Source: Quercus robur (Eukaryota > Streptophyta > Magnoliopsida > Fagales > Fagaceae). From it: a stretch of DNA of 64,000 nt. The DNA lies in assembly GCF_932294415.1 (NCBI RefSeq), contig NC_065537.1, positions 2,914,001 through 2,978,000 on the forward strand. The letters are read 5' to 3'. Below are positions 23,825 through 37,269 of the stretch, piece after piece (position 1 is the first letter of the stretch; every line of letters starts with the position of its first letter). The position numbers and the translations under genes are program-made. Under the pieces are notes generated by a model. That model was not told the origin of the DNA and did no database searches. It was given only the letters and a program-made list of their open reading frames with translations.

Positions 23825-26005
23825 TTAAATTTTTTTGGTACAAGCAGAAGGGTTCTGCTTGCCTGAAACTGCAGGTTGAACGTTAACATAAGTGGAAGTA
23901 GCAGATCCACTTCCCTTGTATGCGAGATCAATGTCAGCAACCACCACCTGTTGGCATGGTACACTCTTACTGCAAACAAACTTCACAGCTTCCAATGTTG
24001 AAGAAGTTCCTGTAATGTTCTTGAAGGTAACATTGTTGATCTTAACATTAGAGGGAGACTGAAAACAAAAAAACAAACAAACAAAAAATCCATCCAAGAA
24101 TTTGATATTAGAATATGTAATTTGTTTATCCTTTTTTTAACTTCTAACATCAAAATGTGTGTATATATTTGTGATATTTATAATAACCTCATTTGAGCAT
24201 TGATTGTTTGGGCAGTAGTTTTGATCAATGAGGACAGGATTGCCAACATTGTCCATGATAACATTCTCGAAATGTATATCAGAAGCAGTCCCAGAAGGGG
24301 AAGCAGGCCATGTTTTGATTCTAACACCATTATTTGTATTGCTAAGAGTGGCACCAATAACTCTGATTCCTGAAACAAGTTGTTCGTTTTGGTACCTTCC
24401 AAGACTTCCAATGCTAATACCATGGCCAGGTCCACAAGTTACTTGCTTAATAGTAATATCTTGGGTTCCATCACCAATGGAGATGCAATCATCACCTGTT
24501 CCAATATTGGCATTGGTAATGTTGATCTGAGATGACCGTCCCATGTGAATTCCATCAGTGTTGGGGCTATCTCCAGGTGCAGTTATGGTAACATGTTGGA
24601 ATTGCAAGTTCTTGCATTCCAAAAGGTTGATATGGAAAAATTTGCTGTCCTTCGATGTAATGTCTTGGACTATTGAATTAGTGATGAAGTTGAACCTTAT
24701 ATTCTGTTCATGATTACAAGTTAGATAAATTAAACACCAAATATGAATGCTCAAGTTTCATTTAAATATTCACCTAAAAAAATGTCATATTTAGTAAAAT
24801 GCTAACGATTCAAAAAAAAGTACAAATTGGTTTGGTAATAAATTTTTTAGCATCATTAAATCAACATAATACATAGGAAAAATGAAAAAAATTATAAGAA
24901 ATATTATCACATAACAACTTACAACCTAATGTGTTAATGAACGTGGTTGGTACTACTTCAACAATATCATCTTATATAAATAATTCTTATCTTAAACCAC
25001 ATACACTTTGTCACAACTTGATGACATTTGTGATTGTGATTGGTGAACTATCACCTTCAGATTTAACCATAATTTTTTTCTCTATCACTCATAGTCACAT
25101 TAGTGTTATGGCACAAAATGTTGTGTCCATACTCCATAGGCTTTCTCATATATAAATGTTGAATTACTTCTTTTGTGAGTTGTGACACATCACTATATAA
25201 AATTTATGCCAAATCATTTATATTATCTTTAGCATTCTCTAACATATAAATGCTTGAATTGCTTTTTAGTAATGGATAAAGCTTGTAAAGTTGTAGTGAC
25301 TATATATATCTAAGTAGAAAATTATGGAAATGTAAATGCTAATTATTTTGATATTTAAATCTTACAATAGGAAGTATGTCGCAATTGTACTTTTTCGCAC
25401 AATTATTTTTTTGCCATGCCAGTTGTCCTTGGCCATCAAAAACTCCGCCGCCTGACACAGTAAGACTATCAATCCTTTCAAAAACGACCCAACCATCTTT
25501 CCCTTTGAAGGATTCAATGTCTGATGGGGCTTGTAGGGTGCCCTAAAGGTTAAACTCAATAGCACCTTTGCATGGACCCAACAAAGTCACTAAACCTAGT
25601 TTGTAAGTCCCTGTTGAAATCACAACTTTACTTCTTGCCACTGCACACGCAGCTTTCCAAGCTTGTGTCAAAGCCTAAACACATTATGAAAAATCAAAAT
25701 CAGCATATTACAATTATTTTTCATGTTAATGTTTTATCAATTTGGTCAAGAAACCAATTGGGTTTTAGTGTAAATAGAGTTTGAACCTAAGTTCTCTTAT
25801 ATGATGTTAAAAGGCTTTACGAATTAAGTTGAACACACTTTTCATGTTAATTAAGTATGGTTAATTGCACTACACATATTTTTACCTGAGTGATGTTGCC
25901 ATTAGTTTGTGCTCCATATGATTTAACGTCAAAGACCTGCCCAGCATTGGTGGATGTCAACAGCAATAGCAAGGAAACTGTTGCAATGCTAAAATTCTTT
26001 CCCAT
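23825..26005 (-). pseudogene. Exopolygalacturonase (GH28), one amber codon
   Basis: Four exons (26005-25886, 25674-25366, 24703-24188, 24058-23825) join in frame with GT-AG introns to 1179 nt, the usual length (about 392 residues) for a pollen-type exopolygalacturonase. The start carries a signal peptide (ATVSLLLLLTSTNA). GH28 motifs are all present: NTDG (191-194), GDDC (213-216), GHG (236-238) and RIK (271-273). The enzyme class removes galacturonic acid from pectin in the cell wall. Codon 84 is TAG (25545-25543) within FNL-stop-GTLQAPSD, where a glutamine codon CAG would fit. It is the only break found. It could be a recent null allele, a young pseudogene or a sequencing error. Confidence 0.85.
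25739..25835 (-). repeat. tRNA-derived SINE remnant in intron
   Basis: On the minus strand a worn A box (TCAACTTAATTCGTAAAG) is followed by a B box (AGGTTCAAACTC) and then by ACACTAAAACCCAATTGG. This is the same order as the better preserved SINE at 56607-56780. It lies in intron 1 of the polygalacturonase gene. Confidence 0.55.
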
Positions 26006-26082
26006 CTTATTGTTCTTCAATTATTTCCTTGCTATTGCCAATTTGTTGTACAGAATGTTGAATACCCCATTTGGTTTGAAGC

Positions 26083-26090
26083 TATTTATA
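26083..26090 (-). promoter_or_regulatory. TATA box of the polygalacturonase gene
   Basis: TATAAATA on the minus strand, about 80 nt before the start codon at 26005, at the usual spacing for a plant core promoter. Confidence 0.55.
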
Positions 26091-26141
26091 CTTCAATACG
26101 TGAGCTCACCACCATTGAGCTATTCAACTAATGTTAACTAA

Positions 26142-27780
26142 TTTTATGATTGAATTATGCTAAAAAACTTAAGGGATTTAATTCACTTTGCCTTATTTGT
26201 CAAGCTCTCATTCCTTGAAATCATTCCCTGAAATCAAATCCTTGACACAAAAATGACCATTAACGGTTAACCAGTAAATCCAAATCCCTTGATTTTCTCA
26301 TAGACACAAATGATTTTTAGCGATTAACCAAGTAAAAAAGTAATGCTAGAGATGCAAACTTTTTTACAAACTGCTGATATAGTGGGTGGTTATTGGTAAA
26401 TGAAAAAGTGATGTTAATAATGAGCCTAGATGAAAAATCAATAAGAAGTTGGCCACATCAATAATTTATAAAAATATTATAAAATAGTTTGTAGCTGTAG
26501 CATTACTCGAGGTAAAAATATCAATTTTACTAAAGGATGGAATTGCGCTCGTATAATGCATACATTAAACAAAAATAAAATAGGAAGAAGTGTGGCTATA
26601 TTTAGGCTGCTCTAATTTACTAATGCGTATTTATGATATATTTTTGCTAATTCACTAATTCTTGTTTATGATCTTTATTTGGAATGCTAAAAATGGAGCA
26701 TATAAAGATGGAAAAAAGAGGAGAAAAAGGGGCATTTTTTAAAATTAATTATTAGTGTATAACCATGTGTATATGCACGGATATATTTAAAAACAATCAC
26801 AAATATACACATATATGAGTTCAAATTATAATTAATATTAGAGTTACAATTGACATATTTTCTAAGTTATGAATTTTTTAAATTATGTAATAGTTTTTCA
26901 TTATATATATATATATTTTTTTTTCTATATATATAAAATTTTAAATCTAAATAGATTTTGACTCTTCGGTTTTTACACCAAATAATTCACTTGTCCTAAA
27001 AATTACAAATTAGATAGGACATATGATGCATAATTGAACTCTAATTGAAATCCAATTTAAAATCAAATTGGATTTAGATTTTTCAATTTTTTCACCTAAT
27101 AATTTACTTGATACAAAAATTTAAAAATTAGATGAGACACGTGGCGTAAAATTGGACTCTAATTTAGAATCTAATTGGACTTTTCTCTAAATTTTGGCTT
27201 TAACTATATTTATATACACATATATGACGCATATATATTATCACAATTATGATAGATTTTGTTTTCAAAAGAAGGATAGCTTTTTTTTCTTTCTTTCTTT
27301 TTGGCCCCGTATTTTGACTTTGGATGAATTATATCAGTCCATAACTTTGAATAAAAAAAAAAAAGGCCTTATATTAATATACATGTGATTAAGCGCTTTT
27401 CTTGCTAGAGTATTTTAATTATAATTTAGTGATTATGTTAATTATTATATTTTTTTTGATAATTAGATAGTTGAGTGAGATTTTTTATTTTTTATTTTTT
27501 GAGTGTGAAATTTGAACTCCAAAGATGTCAACTAATTTAGTTACAATAGTATTAGCATGATTATATTAATTATCATATAATCAGAATAATTAATTAATTA
27601 ATGTTTTTTTATGTCCATTTTTTAAAATTTTATTTCCTAAATGCAATTTCTTTCTTAATCAATTTGAATGTTGCGTGTGTAAATTTTATTTTGGACCTAA
27701 ATGAGATTTTCTTCATATGCTCAAATACTTTATTTGATTTATTTGTCTCACCATCAAAATTATAATAATAATGTGGATGC
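26142..27780. other. AT-rich intergenic, no gene
   Basis: Very AT-rich with TA repeats around 26905-26940. Two similar segments (about 26940-27060 and 27060-27185) repeat the phrase AAATTAGATRRGACA then AATTGRACTCTAATT, suggesting a local duplication. No coding signal. Confidence 0.4.
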
Positions 27781-27831
27781 TTGTAAAAAGACTAAAGGGA
27801 GAAAGAGAAGAGGCATGCCAAGCTGTGGATG

Positions 27832-27832
<1 letters not shown>

Positions 27833-27871
<39 letters not shown>
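27833..27871. repeat. Poly-T tract, 39 bp
   Basis: An unbroken run of about 39 T lies just left of the truncated MULE-like copy. It may be the poly-A tail of a reverse-strand retroposon, though no body was recognised beside it. Confidence 0.6.
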
Positions 27872-28278
27872 CTCTTCGGCTTCTACATTGGGTGCTTGGC
27901 AAAGTGTAAACTTGTGCTAACATGGATTTTTTTTTGGAAAAAAATGCCACATGGAACTTGAGCATGGTAAACTTGAGTTCCATGCAACACAATACTCGAG
28001 CTTACCAAGTTCGAGTTCTTTGTAAATACAAAACTCGAGCGTAATGCTCTTTTTTTTTCTTCTATGGTACTTGAGCGTACTAGGCTCAAGTTCCTTCTAA
28101 TATGGAACTCGAGTTTGGCAAGCTCGAGTTCCTTATACTTTTTTTTTTCCCAATAGTCAACAAATAAACGTAAACATAAAAATAAGTAATTTTTTTCCAT
28201 TTGAACACACAAACATATGATTTTATTTATTTAAATAGAAGTACTGTAAAATATAGAAATTTTAATTTCAAAATATTA

Positions 28279-28413
28279 GCCCCGTTTGGTAGAGTTGTTT
28301 AACAACTCATTTTTAATTTTTAAACAATATTACACACATTTCCACACACTTTTTCATCCTGTATTTTAAAAAAATAAAAACAACATTACTCAAACTCCTC
28401 TACCAAACGGGCC
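28279..28413. mobile_element. Small MITE nested in the MULE-like element
   Basis: Inverted ends GCCCCGTTTGGTAGAG and CTCTACCAAACGGGCC bound about 135 bp with no open frame. The same insertion is present in the second MULE-like copy (36334-36472), so it entered before the element was copied. Confidence 0.65.
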
Positions 28414-28796
28414 CTAATTTTTAGGCCACTCATACCCCTTGTTAATTCATTTTTAACACACTCATCGGTTTCTAACTTCTCGAAAGCGTTATGATCAAAT
28501 TATTTAAAATATTGGGGGTTACAATGAGAAATTAAAACATTAAAAGAAAAATCTCGTAAAAGCCCAGGGCTCTTTCGAGATTTTTCTAAATTGTTTAATC
28601 GGAGGGTCTACAGCAATGGCTCATTTTCCAGTAAATCAAAATCTGAAAAAGGCCAGGGCTTTTAAAGTTTATTGCACAATTGATGATGAGAAAGTTGCTT
28701 TAGCAATTTTTTTCTTGATGAGTTGTACCACACCAAAAATACAACTCACCAAGAATACTACAACTCGCCAAGAAAAAAAAGTTCCCAAAGCAACTT

Positions 28797-29117
28797 TTAC
28801 ATCATCGGCCAAATATTTAGATGTATTAAAAAATCTTTCACATTCCTCTTAGAAACACTACAAGTCAAGAACTTACATATCCAGACATGGTAAGGCGTAA
28901 GTTCCTCTTTATACTTGAGTGGTCCACTCTTTCTGCAATACTTATCAATCATTTGACCATACAGTAATTCAGAACAAGATTGATAAAGTAACAATATGTA
29001 GCTTAAACTTCTTTCGGTGTGCCCATGGCTAAAAATGGAGTGAGATTTTTCTTTTACATGTTGTTCTAATTTATCATTGTAACCCCCAATATACCAATTT
29101 GACCATAACGCTTCCAA
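28797..29117 (-). other. Open frame in MULE-like core, family unknown
   Basis: A minus-strand frame of 106 codons with the phrases SNWYIGGYNDKLEQHVKEKS and FSHGHTERSL. A frame with almost the same protein is open at 37269-36868 in the other copy. It may be a captured host gene piece or just untested sequence; I do not recognise the family. Differences between the two copies are mostly single residues. Confidence 0.35.
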
Positions 29118-29563
29118 GAAGTTAGAAATTGATGAGTGTGTTAAAAAATTACATAAAGAAAAACATATGTTTGTGCGTTCAAATGAAAAAAATTATTTAT
29201 GTTTATGTTTATGTTTATTTGTTGATTATATATATATATATAAGGAACTCGAGCTTAGAAAACTCGATGTCCATATAACAAGGAACTCAAGCTTGATATG
29301 GTCGAGTACCATAGAAGGAAAAAAAAAAAGAGCATTACGCTCAAGTTTTGTATTTACAAAGAACTCGAGCTTGGTAAGCTCGAGTATTGTGTTGCATATG
29401 GAACTTGAGTTTACCAAGCTCGAGTTCCATGTGACATTTTTTCACTAAAAATCCATGTTAGCACATTTTTTTTATGAAACTCGAGTGTTTAAAACTCGAT
29501 GTAGACAACAAACTTGAGTTTCACTTACTCAAGTTTCAAAAAGTGGTACTACATATTTTGTGA

Positions 29564-31006
29564 ATATATAGGCCTGATACAGCTCGAAATATGTAAGCCC
29601 ATCAGTCTTTTAGTGAATAGAAAAGATGAGACACCTCACTGGAGTTGGGTTTATGGTCATTCAGTGGGTTTTTAAAATTGGGTTTCTTATTTTTACAATG
29701 AGTCTATATTCTATGTTTGTATCTGTTAGAGAAATCAAGGCCCCAGTCATGTTTGGTAAGAAAGCCAAGACATAATTGGGCATAGGCTTGATTATTGGGC
29801 TAACATATATCTCTAACAGAATCATTGCCATTCATTTCTACAAATTTTAGACTTCCCTATGACTTGTAACCAATAATAACAAGGTAATTTACTGTAGCAA
29901 GCTTTAGGAGGCCATCTGCCATGGCAAAGTTCCATACCAAATGATTTGGTTACTTTTTCTTCTTCTTTTTTAAAATTTGTTTTATGGAATATTTTAAGAG
30001 CCTTGTTTTTTCAAGAAAAAAAGAAAGAAAAAGAAAAAGAAAGAAAGAAAGGAACTTCGTAGCACCAAAAATGTGATATAACTGTTCTATGACGCAATGG
30101 AAGAACTCAAGTCGGAGAATAGAGTTTTTGAAACGAAAAATTTGCTAGGACAAATTACTTTTTTTCACCCTAAACTATTATTCCAATTACACTTAACCAG
30201 TTCGCTATTACTATGAGGACTCCATGTTTCATATTGATCACAAAGATTTGGAAGTACTATAACTGTAAGTTAAAGAAGTGTTATACTGTTATCTCACTCT
30301 ACTTGAATCTACTAGAGAGAAGTGTTAAATGAAAAGGTATAGTAAGTTAGATATCATTTTAGCTGGATGTAACCTTTAAATTTATATGGGTTCCTTGAAA
30401 ATATAAGAAAAATTCTTGGAATCCACCGTATCCACGGGATGAAAGAAATTAAATGTAATTTTATTGATAATGAACTTCTTTTCATTTATAAGTTAGGTAT
30501 TAATCTAAAGATTTTAGAAAACTTGTTTTTTCAAGAAAAATATTGTTAAACAAACATAATTAATACCTTATCATAGAAAAACTTATTTTTTTATTATTAA
30601 AATACTCTTAAAAACTCTCTAGAACAAAGAAATAAAACTCTATTTTAGAAAATTCCTAAAATTACATAAAAATATTTATAAAAAAATAATAGATAACAAA
30701 ATATTTTGTCCTATATATCAGCTGTAAAGCAGGATGCCAGTGATAAACAAACAATTTTTCGAACTTGTTGATTAATGTGTGTGTCCTAAGTCCTAACCTT
30801 TCATGACTTAATTTACAGTTTAGGTAGAAATAGAATCTGGGCATGTGGTGGCATTTGTAAATGGGAACACTTTAACATTCTATTTAACATTACGTCAACA
30901 AAAGAATCTATTTAACAAGCTAAAATTATGCTATATATTTATATTTACACTTATTGTTATGGCATGTTTCAGGAGTTACGTAACTAAAAACTAAGAGTCT
31001 TTTATG
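29564..31006. other. Intergenic, no gene seen
   Basis: AT-rich, with an A/G-rich tract at 30016-30050 (AAGAAAG repeats). No exon-like frame or clear transposon end. Confidence 0.35.
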
Positions 31007-31123
31007 GGTTTCAGTTATTTTAATTGGTAAAATTTATTATTGTTAAATGAGAGATCTGTAGTTTAATCCGTTTACATTAAAAATCAATTGGTGTCTTAAT
31101 CTGATAATGAAAAAAAAAAAATC
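31007..31123 (+). repeat. tRNA-derived SINE remnant
   Basis: On the plus strand a tRNA-like head (GGGTTTCAGTT...AATTGGTAAAAT) leads to a worn B box (GTAGTTTAATCC). It is followed by AAAAATCAATTGGTGTCTTAATCTGATAATG and an A tail. The order and words match the SINE at 56607-56780 in inverse orientation. Confidence 0.6.
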
Positions 31124-33240
31124 ATCGTAAAACAGTTTAAAATATTATCATATCTATAAAAAATAAAATAAAAACGTAGGAGTCATTTTGCTTCCTGTGC
31201 TCTTATTTCTAAGATATGCATACCTGTTCCAGTCTCCATTCTGCTCCTTCAGTCAATTTCTGCAATAATATTTTCTTATTCAGCCAAAAAGGAGAAATAT
31301 TATATAGCATGTTGCATATAATTTCATCTTATAATATTTATTTAATACAATTTAAGTGATTAAGACAAAACAGGGAGATGGTGGGTTTTGGTTGGTAGAT
31401 GGAATAAGTTATTGGTTCATGCAATGCTTGAGGAAGAAAAAGGGGAAAATATGACTACAATTTATATTAATAATGATATTATTTTCTTATTCTCCTCAAT
31501 TACAAGATGGATAAGGTTGGTTTTTTTTTTTTTTTTTGATGAGAGACACCCCTAGTTTTGGGTGGAATGAAATTGAAATTTGCTAATGCTTGCATTTCTG
31601 TTGAAGTTTTTTAATTTTTGTATGTGTAAATGCACTTATGCTAATTCTAAAGGACAATAAATTGACCAGTCATGAGAATAAGTGAATAACCATTATAAAT
31701 TTAATAGTGAATATTGATATAATAAAATTGCTAAGACAATATTTCTCTTAAATTATTTTTAACAAGAGTTGGAAATGAAAAAGAAAAAAGAAAGAAAAAA
31801 AAAAAGAAGGATATTTGATTATTTATAATTTTTTGTTGTTATTTTTCAAAATGTTTAGCTGGGGGAATCTAAAACGTCCCTCGGCATCCAATTTTTCATG
31901 AATGTAATGTTCATGAACTTGGATGTCTATTAACCATAACCACATTTAGCTTGATTGGGAATATGATGAGATTTTCGAGAATGTGAGATCCTTATACATA
32001 TTTAGACTGTTTTGAGGAATCTTGTTGGAATTATTTATCCTGTTTAAAATATTCTTAAATTTATAAATAATTAAATATAATGTCAAGCATAAGATTCATC
32101 CCTTTTATGTGGATTTTTGCAAATAAGTAGTAAGAAAAATAATATGAGCAGTGAATTAAATAAAATCTCATAAAATGATAGTCTATTATCTTCGAATAAC
32201 ATAGACAAGAAAAAAATTATATCAATTTTTTTAATGTGTTATCAAGACATCATGTCTTATTTATGAAAGTTCTTTATTTTCTTGAAAGACTAAAGGGGTT
32301 TCAAGAATGAGATAACAATATCCAATCAAATATGAGACGTGTTTCACTTAATTATCACTTCAGTTGAAAATTTCTTTTATTTTGTCTTTCTTAAAGATGA
32401 TTCACACTTTCTAATAAGTTATGTGATAATTTGTTCAAATAATACATAAGAATAACTTATAAATCAGCACATAATAAGTTGGAGGAGATAGTTTCAAATT
32501 AGTTTGAAGCAAAATTAGTTGTCCCCAATATAAATGATGGCATTCATAGATTCGAATCCTAAAACAAAGGTTGTATGAAAGACCTGTGATAGTATCGGTC
32601 AAGGACTCAAGATAGTCTTCTTTTTCTTTTCTTTTTTTCATGTGTGGATTTTTTTTTTTTTTTTTTAATGGGGTTTCATGTGTGGATTTTAGTCTTTTGG
32701 TTATGTAGATATCAAATATTGATGTAACAAATAATACATTTGTATGAAATCTATCAACACAAGTGGATAGTAATTGCAATGACAGTTGATGCCTATAATA
32801 AAATTTATCCACTTGTTAGTTTTTTTTTAGGATGGATATCCACTTGTTAGTTAATGATAGTTTTGTCCTATATATATTAGGACTTGCATTACAGACAGGG
32901 TCCTTTTTTTTTTCTTTAAAAAAAAAAAAAAGACTGAAAAAAAAAGACTGAGCTTTATTAACTTAAAGAAGCCAAATCGGCTTGCAAAACAGATTCAAGT
33001 ATTTAACATTGGAGGAACTTCCTTGACATGTATAGGTAATTGAAAGATACAAGTTTTTTTTTTTTGAGAGTTTCAAACAAGTTGATACAAGTTAATCATT
33101 ATTTTCACCCCTTATCTATTATGGCCATTAATACAAAAATGGCAATATAATACAAAAAAAGTAGCCACTTTTGATTTGATGTATTATGGCCTTCAATTCT
33201 CTTGACTCTATCTATCTACCTTAGATTCCTTTTTCCCACC
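31124..33240. other. Intergenic, no gene seen
   Basis: AT-rich with many T and A runs (31520-31538, 32649-32666, 32908-32946). Short open frames occur but none shows family motifs or splice context. Confidence 0.35.
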
Positions 33241-33247
33241 TCACAGC

Positions 33248-33255
33248 TATATATA
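33248..33255 (+). promoter_or_regulatory. TATA box before the kaurene-synthase relic
   Basis: TATATATA followed by CACCC, about 50 nt before the ATG at 33297. This fits a plant core promoter if that ATG is the start of the kaurene-synthase-like gene. Confidence 0.4.
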
Positions 33256-33370
33256 CACCCAATTTTGAAACACACACACACTCTCATTCAAGCTAAATGT
33301 TTTTAAGTTCAACTTCCTCTTTTTTCATTTTGGCACAACCATGTCTCTCTCCCACTCTACTGATTCAGGT

Positions 33371-33412
<42 letters not shown>

Positions 33413-36333
33413 GAGGGGTTGTTTGATTTTGGGACTATGCAAAACAGTCATAATAGGTTTCTTGTATTATGTTGAACCTTTGTGGAACCTTTGCTCTAAG
33501 TTTCTTTCAATATTTATTTTTGGAATTGGGTTTTTGTTTGCATGTTGAATCATAGATATAACTTATAAGCAAAAGGAGTGTTACCTCTTTATCTATGAGG
33601 GCCTAGCTTTGATACAATCTTAATTTTAGGCCTAAGGGGATAACTTTAAAAGAAGTATCACATTTTTTGTCTTTCTTGTTCATTTGTGAGATTTTCACAT
33701 TGATATTGGTTTTGTTAAGTATTATTTATTGCTAGCAAAAATTTATCAATAAAACAATTCAATAGCCTTAACCTTCACAAAGAGAGACGGATTCACTTTA
33801 AAATCAAAATTTGAAATTTATAATTTTTTTTTTTTTGCATTAATTATATATTTTTAGTATTAAAAAAAAAGGGGAAAAAAAAACTTATTTATCTTAAATG
33901 TGACCAGTGGAAATAAGTTTAAAGGTAAGAACGAAAAAGAATGACTTGTTAACAAGATATTCTTTTAGAGATAAAGAGAAAGTGAATGTGTAAGTGGTTT
34001 TATGGTGACCGGTTGCAAGAGCTACTTTGAAAGAGAGAGAATTGTGAATACTGTAGTAATTCCAAGGAATAGCTCACGGAGTATCAAATTAAAAAGGGAA
34101 ATTTTGTGTAAATCAAGGGAGTAAGACCATAAATTGAGTAAATTAAAGGTAACTAGAAGAAGAATCATGAAAATGGATAAAGAAGTCATAACTTATAAAT
34201 TACTAGGAGTTTGATTATGTCATGGATTTCCTGTTTCCTTGTATTAGTAAATTTGTACCTTGTATCCTTTATATTCTCCATTTATGATTTATCCCCAAAG
34301 GAGGCCATGCAAGAAAAGATAGAATAAGAACTACAAAGACTTTCAGAAAATAATGACTCTAATTCTAGACAAGGTGGACAAAAGTCATTTAAGATGGTAC
34401 GATGTCCGCACCTATATGAGAGAAAAGTAAAATTCACTGGAATGAGCTTACATGGTAAGAGGATGGATGTAAAGAACATTGGTTAAGATGGTGCAAAACT
34501 ACATGATGACCTTTGAGCTTTTAAGAAAATCCTTGATAAGAATATGAAATAGCAAAACAGTGAGGGACTGCAACATCTAGCAAATTCGTTTCACAGTATA
34601 ACCACAAATGAAACTTGTAAACATGAAGTAAAAATTGAATCCATTCCTTTTATTTTTTTTGTTTTCCACTCCTGTTCTCTTAATATATAACTTATGCTTT
34701 GAGTAGCTTCAATTGGATATCTTTTGTAACTATACCTTCTTTAATCTCTGGTGGGGTATTGTGTTCTCAAGAAGTTAGTTTGGTTCCTGGATCAATTGTT
34801 GCAACGAAAGCCAAGACTCCATCTTTGGTATGATCACCCTGCATTCAGTTAAATTATTCCTTTCTATTCTTGTATATCAGTCAAATGTATCTATGAAAGT
34901 TTCATTTTTTATTTATATATGCAGTGCATTGAGGGGACGAAACAAAGAATTAAAAAAATGTTAAATAAGGTTGAACTATCTGTTTCCTAGTATGACACCG
35001 CCTGGATGGCAATGGTCCCTTGCCCAAATTCCCCACAAGCCCCCTTTTTCCCTCAGTGTGTGAATTGGTTGTTGCATAATCAACTCCGTGATGGCTCGTG
35101 GGGTCTTCCTTACTGTGATCCCTTTTTAGTTAAAAATGCTCTCTTATCTACCTTAGCATGTATCCTTCCACTAAAGCAATGGGGTGTTGGTGAAGAACAA
35201 ATGAACAAGGGCAATTCTGCTATTCCTCATACTTAAATCTCCTCAACTTTGGTCCAGAGATATTTTCTCTTTTTGCAGGCCTGTTCTATATTGAGTCAAA
35301 TATAGCTGCAAGCTTCTCCTATTGGATTTAACGTAATATTTCCCGCAATGATTGAGCTTGCCAAAATTTTGGATTTGACTATCCCTCAAGGAACAACAAA
35401 TTTAGATGATTTGTTCCAAAAGAGAGAGTTGGGGCTTAAAAGGTACAGTTGTAATTCAACTTTGCTTTATGTTCAGCTTTATTATTTAGTGAATATACTT
35501 TTTTGTGCTTCACTGCTTGTGTTTGAGTAATGCCCTTGACAGCAATGGGCATGACAAGGATTATCCAATCTCATATTTGGGATGTAAAGCTAGTACAGTT
35601 AAGCCTAGTCAAGCTCAATACTGAGCTACCTTTGCTGAAACTTGATCAGCTTGGCTTTTTAGGTTTGTTAGAACAATCAAATGGTATTTTGAATTAACAA
35701 CTTTATTTCTTGTAATGATAAAAACTGTTCATATATGAAATGTGCTGCTTTTAAAGGCTCTGGAACTTTTAGTTTATATATGATCAAAACTGTTTATATA
35801 GTAGTAGGAAAGAGGCCAAATCGGCCATTTACCACTTTTCGCAGAAATTATTAGCAACATACCACTGTTTGCAAAATAGTAGCAATACCACTTTTTGAAA
35901 CTCGAGTTTGCTGTGTAAATCAAGTTTTAAACACTCAAGCTTCATAAAATAAAATAAAAATAAAAAAACTTGTGCTAACGTGGATTTTTTTTTTGGAAAA
36001 GATGCCACATGGAACTCGAGCATGGTAAACTCGAGTTCCATGCAACACAATACTCGAGCTTACCAAGTTCGAGTTCTTTGTAAATACAAAACTTGAGCGT
36101 AATGCTCTTTTTTTTTCTTCTATGGTACTCAAGCGTACCAAGCTCAAGTTCCTTCTAATATGGAACTCGAGTTTGGCAAGCTCGAGTTCCTTATACTTTT
36201 TTTTTCCAATAGTCAACAAATAAACGTAAACATAAAAATAAGTAATTTTTTTCATTTGAACACACAAACATATGTTTTTATTTATTTAAATAGAAGCACT
36301 GTAAAATATAGAAATTTTAATTTCAAAATACTA

Positions 36334-36472
36334 GCCCCGTTTGGTAGAGTTGTTTAACAACTTATTTTCAATTTTTAAACAACATTGCATACATTTCCAC
36401 ACACTTTTTCACCCACATTTATTTTTAAAAAATAAAAATAACATTACTTAAACTCCTCTACCAAACAGGCCC
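36334..36472. mobile_element. Nested MITE, second copy
   Basis: Inverted ends GCCCCGTTTGGTAGAG and CTCTACCAAACAGGCC bound about 139 bp inside the MULE-like element, at the same place as at 28279-28413. Confidence 0.65.
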
Positions 36473-36867
36473 TAATTTTTAGGCCACTCATACCCCTTGT
36501 TAATTCATTTTTAACACACTCATCAATTTCTAACATCTCGGAAGCGTTATGGTCAAATTGGTTAAAATATTGGGGGTTACAATGAGAAATTAGAACATGT
36601 AAAAGAAAAATCTCGAAAAAGCCCAAGGCTCTTTCGAGATTTTTCTGAATTGTTTAATTGGAGGGTCTACAGCAATGGCTCTTTTTCCAATAAATCAAAA
36701 TCTGAAAAATCGGAGGGTCTACAGCAATGGTTCTTTTTCCAGTAAATCAAAATCTAAAAAAGCCCAAGGCTTTTGGAGTTTATTGCACGATTGATGATGA
36801 GAAAGTTGCTTTAGTAATTTTTTCTTGGTGAGTTGTACCACACCAAGAATACAACTCACCAAGAATG

Positions 36868-37269
36868 CTACAACTCGCCAAGAAAAAAAGTTGCCAAAGC
36901 AACTTTTACATTATTAGCCAAACATTTAGATGTATTGAAAAAATCTTTCACATTCCTCTTAGAAACACTGCAAGTCAAGAACTTACATATCCAGACGTGG
37001 TAAGATGTAAGTTCCTCTTTATATCTGAGTGGTCCACTCATTCTGCAATACTTATCAATCATTTGACTATACAGTGATTCAGAACAGGATTGATAAAGTA
37101 ACAATATGTAGTTTAAACTTCTTTCGGTGTGCCCATGGCTAAAAATGGAGTGAGATTTTTCTTTTACATGTTGTTCTAATTTATCATTGTAACCCCCAAT
37201 ATACCAATTTGACCATAACGCTTCCAAGAAGTTAGAAATTGATGAGTGTGTTAAAAAATGAATGAACAA
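36868..37269 (-). other. Open frame in MULE-like core, second copy
   Basis: A frame of 133 codons nearly identical to the one at 28797-29117, longer at both ends (NFLEALWSNWYIGGYNDKLE...). The family is not recognised. The two copies share a long open frame although no selection is expected on a non-autonomous element. Confidence 0.35.

Larger units (their letters stand above)
27907..29563. mobile_element. MULE-like CTCGAG foldback element, truncated copy
   Basis: This copy aligns along its length with 35813-37830, in the same orientation. It lacks about 120 bp at the left end and a similar part of the right end. Each arm is a string of short palindromes of the type GAACTCGAG...CTCGAGTTC. 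The arms flank an unrelated-looking middle of about 900 bp. The middle carries a minus-strand open frame at 29117-28797 that is also open in the other copy, and a small nested MITE at 28279-28413. Confidence 0.8.

Noticed and set aside
24228-24530. Open frame opposite polygalacturonase exon 3
   Set aside because: It is an antisense shadow of a clear GH28 exon.
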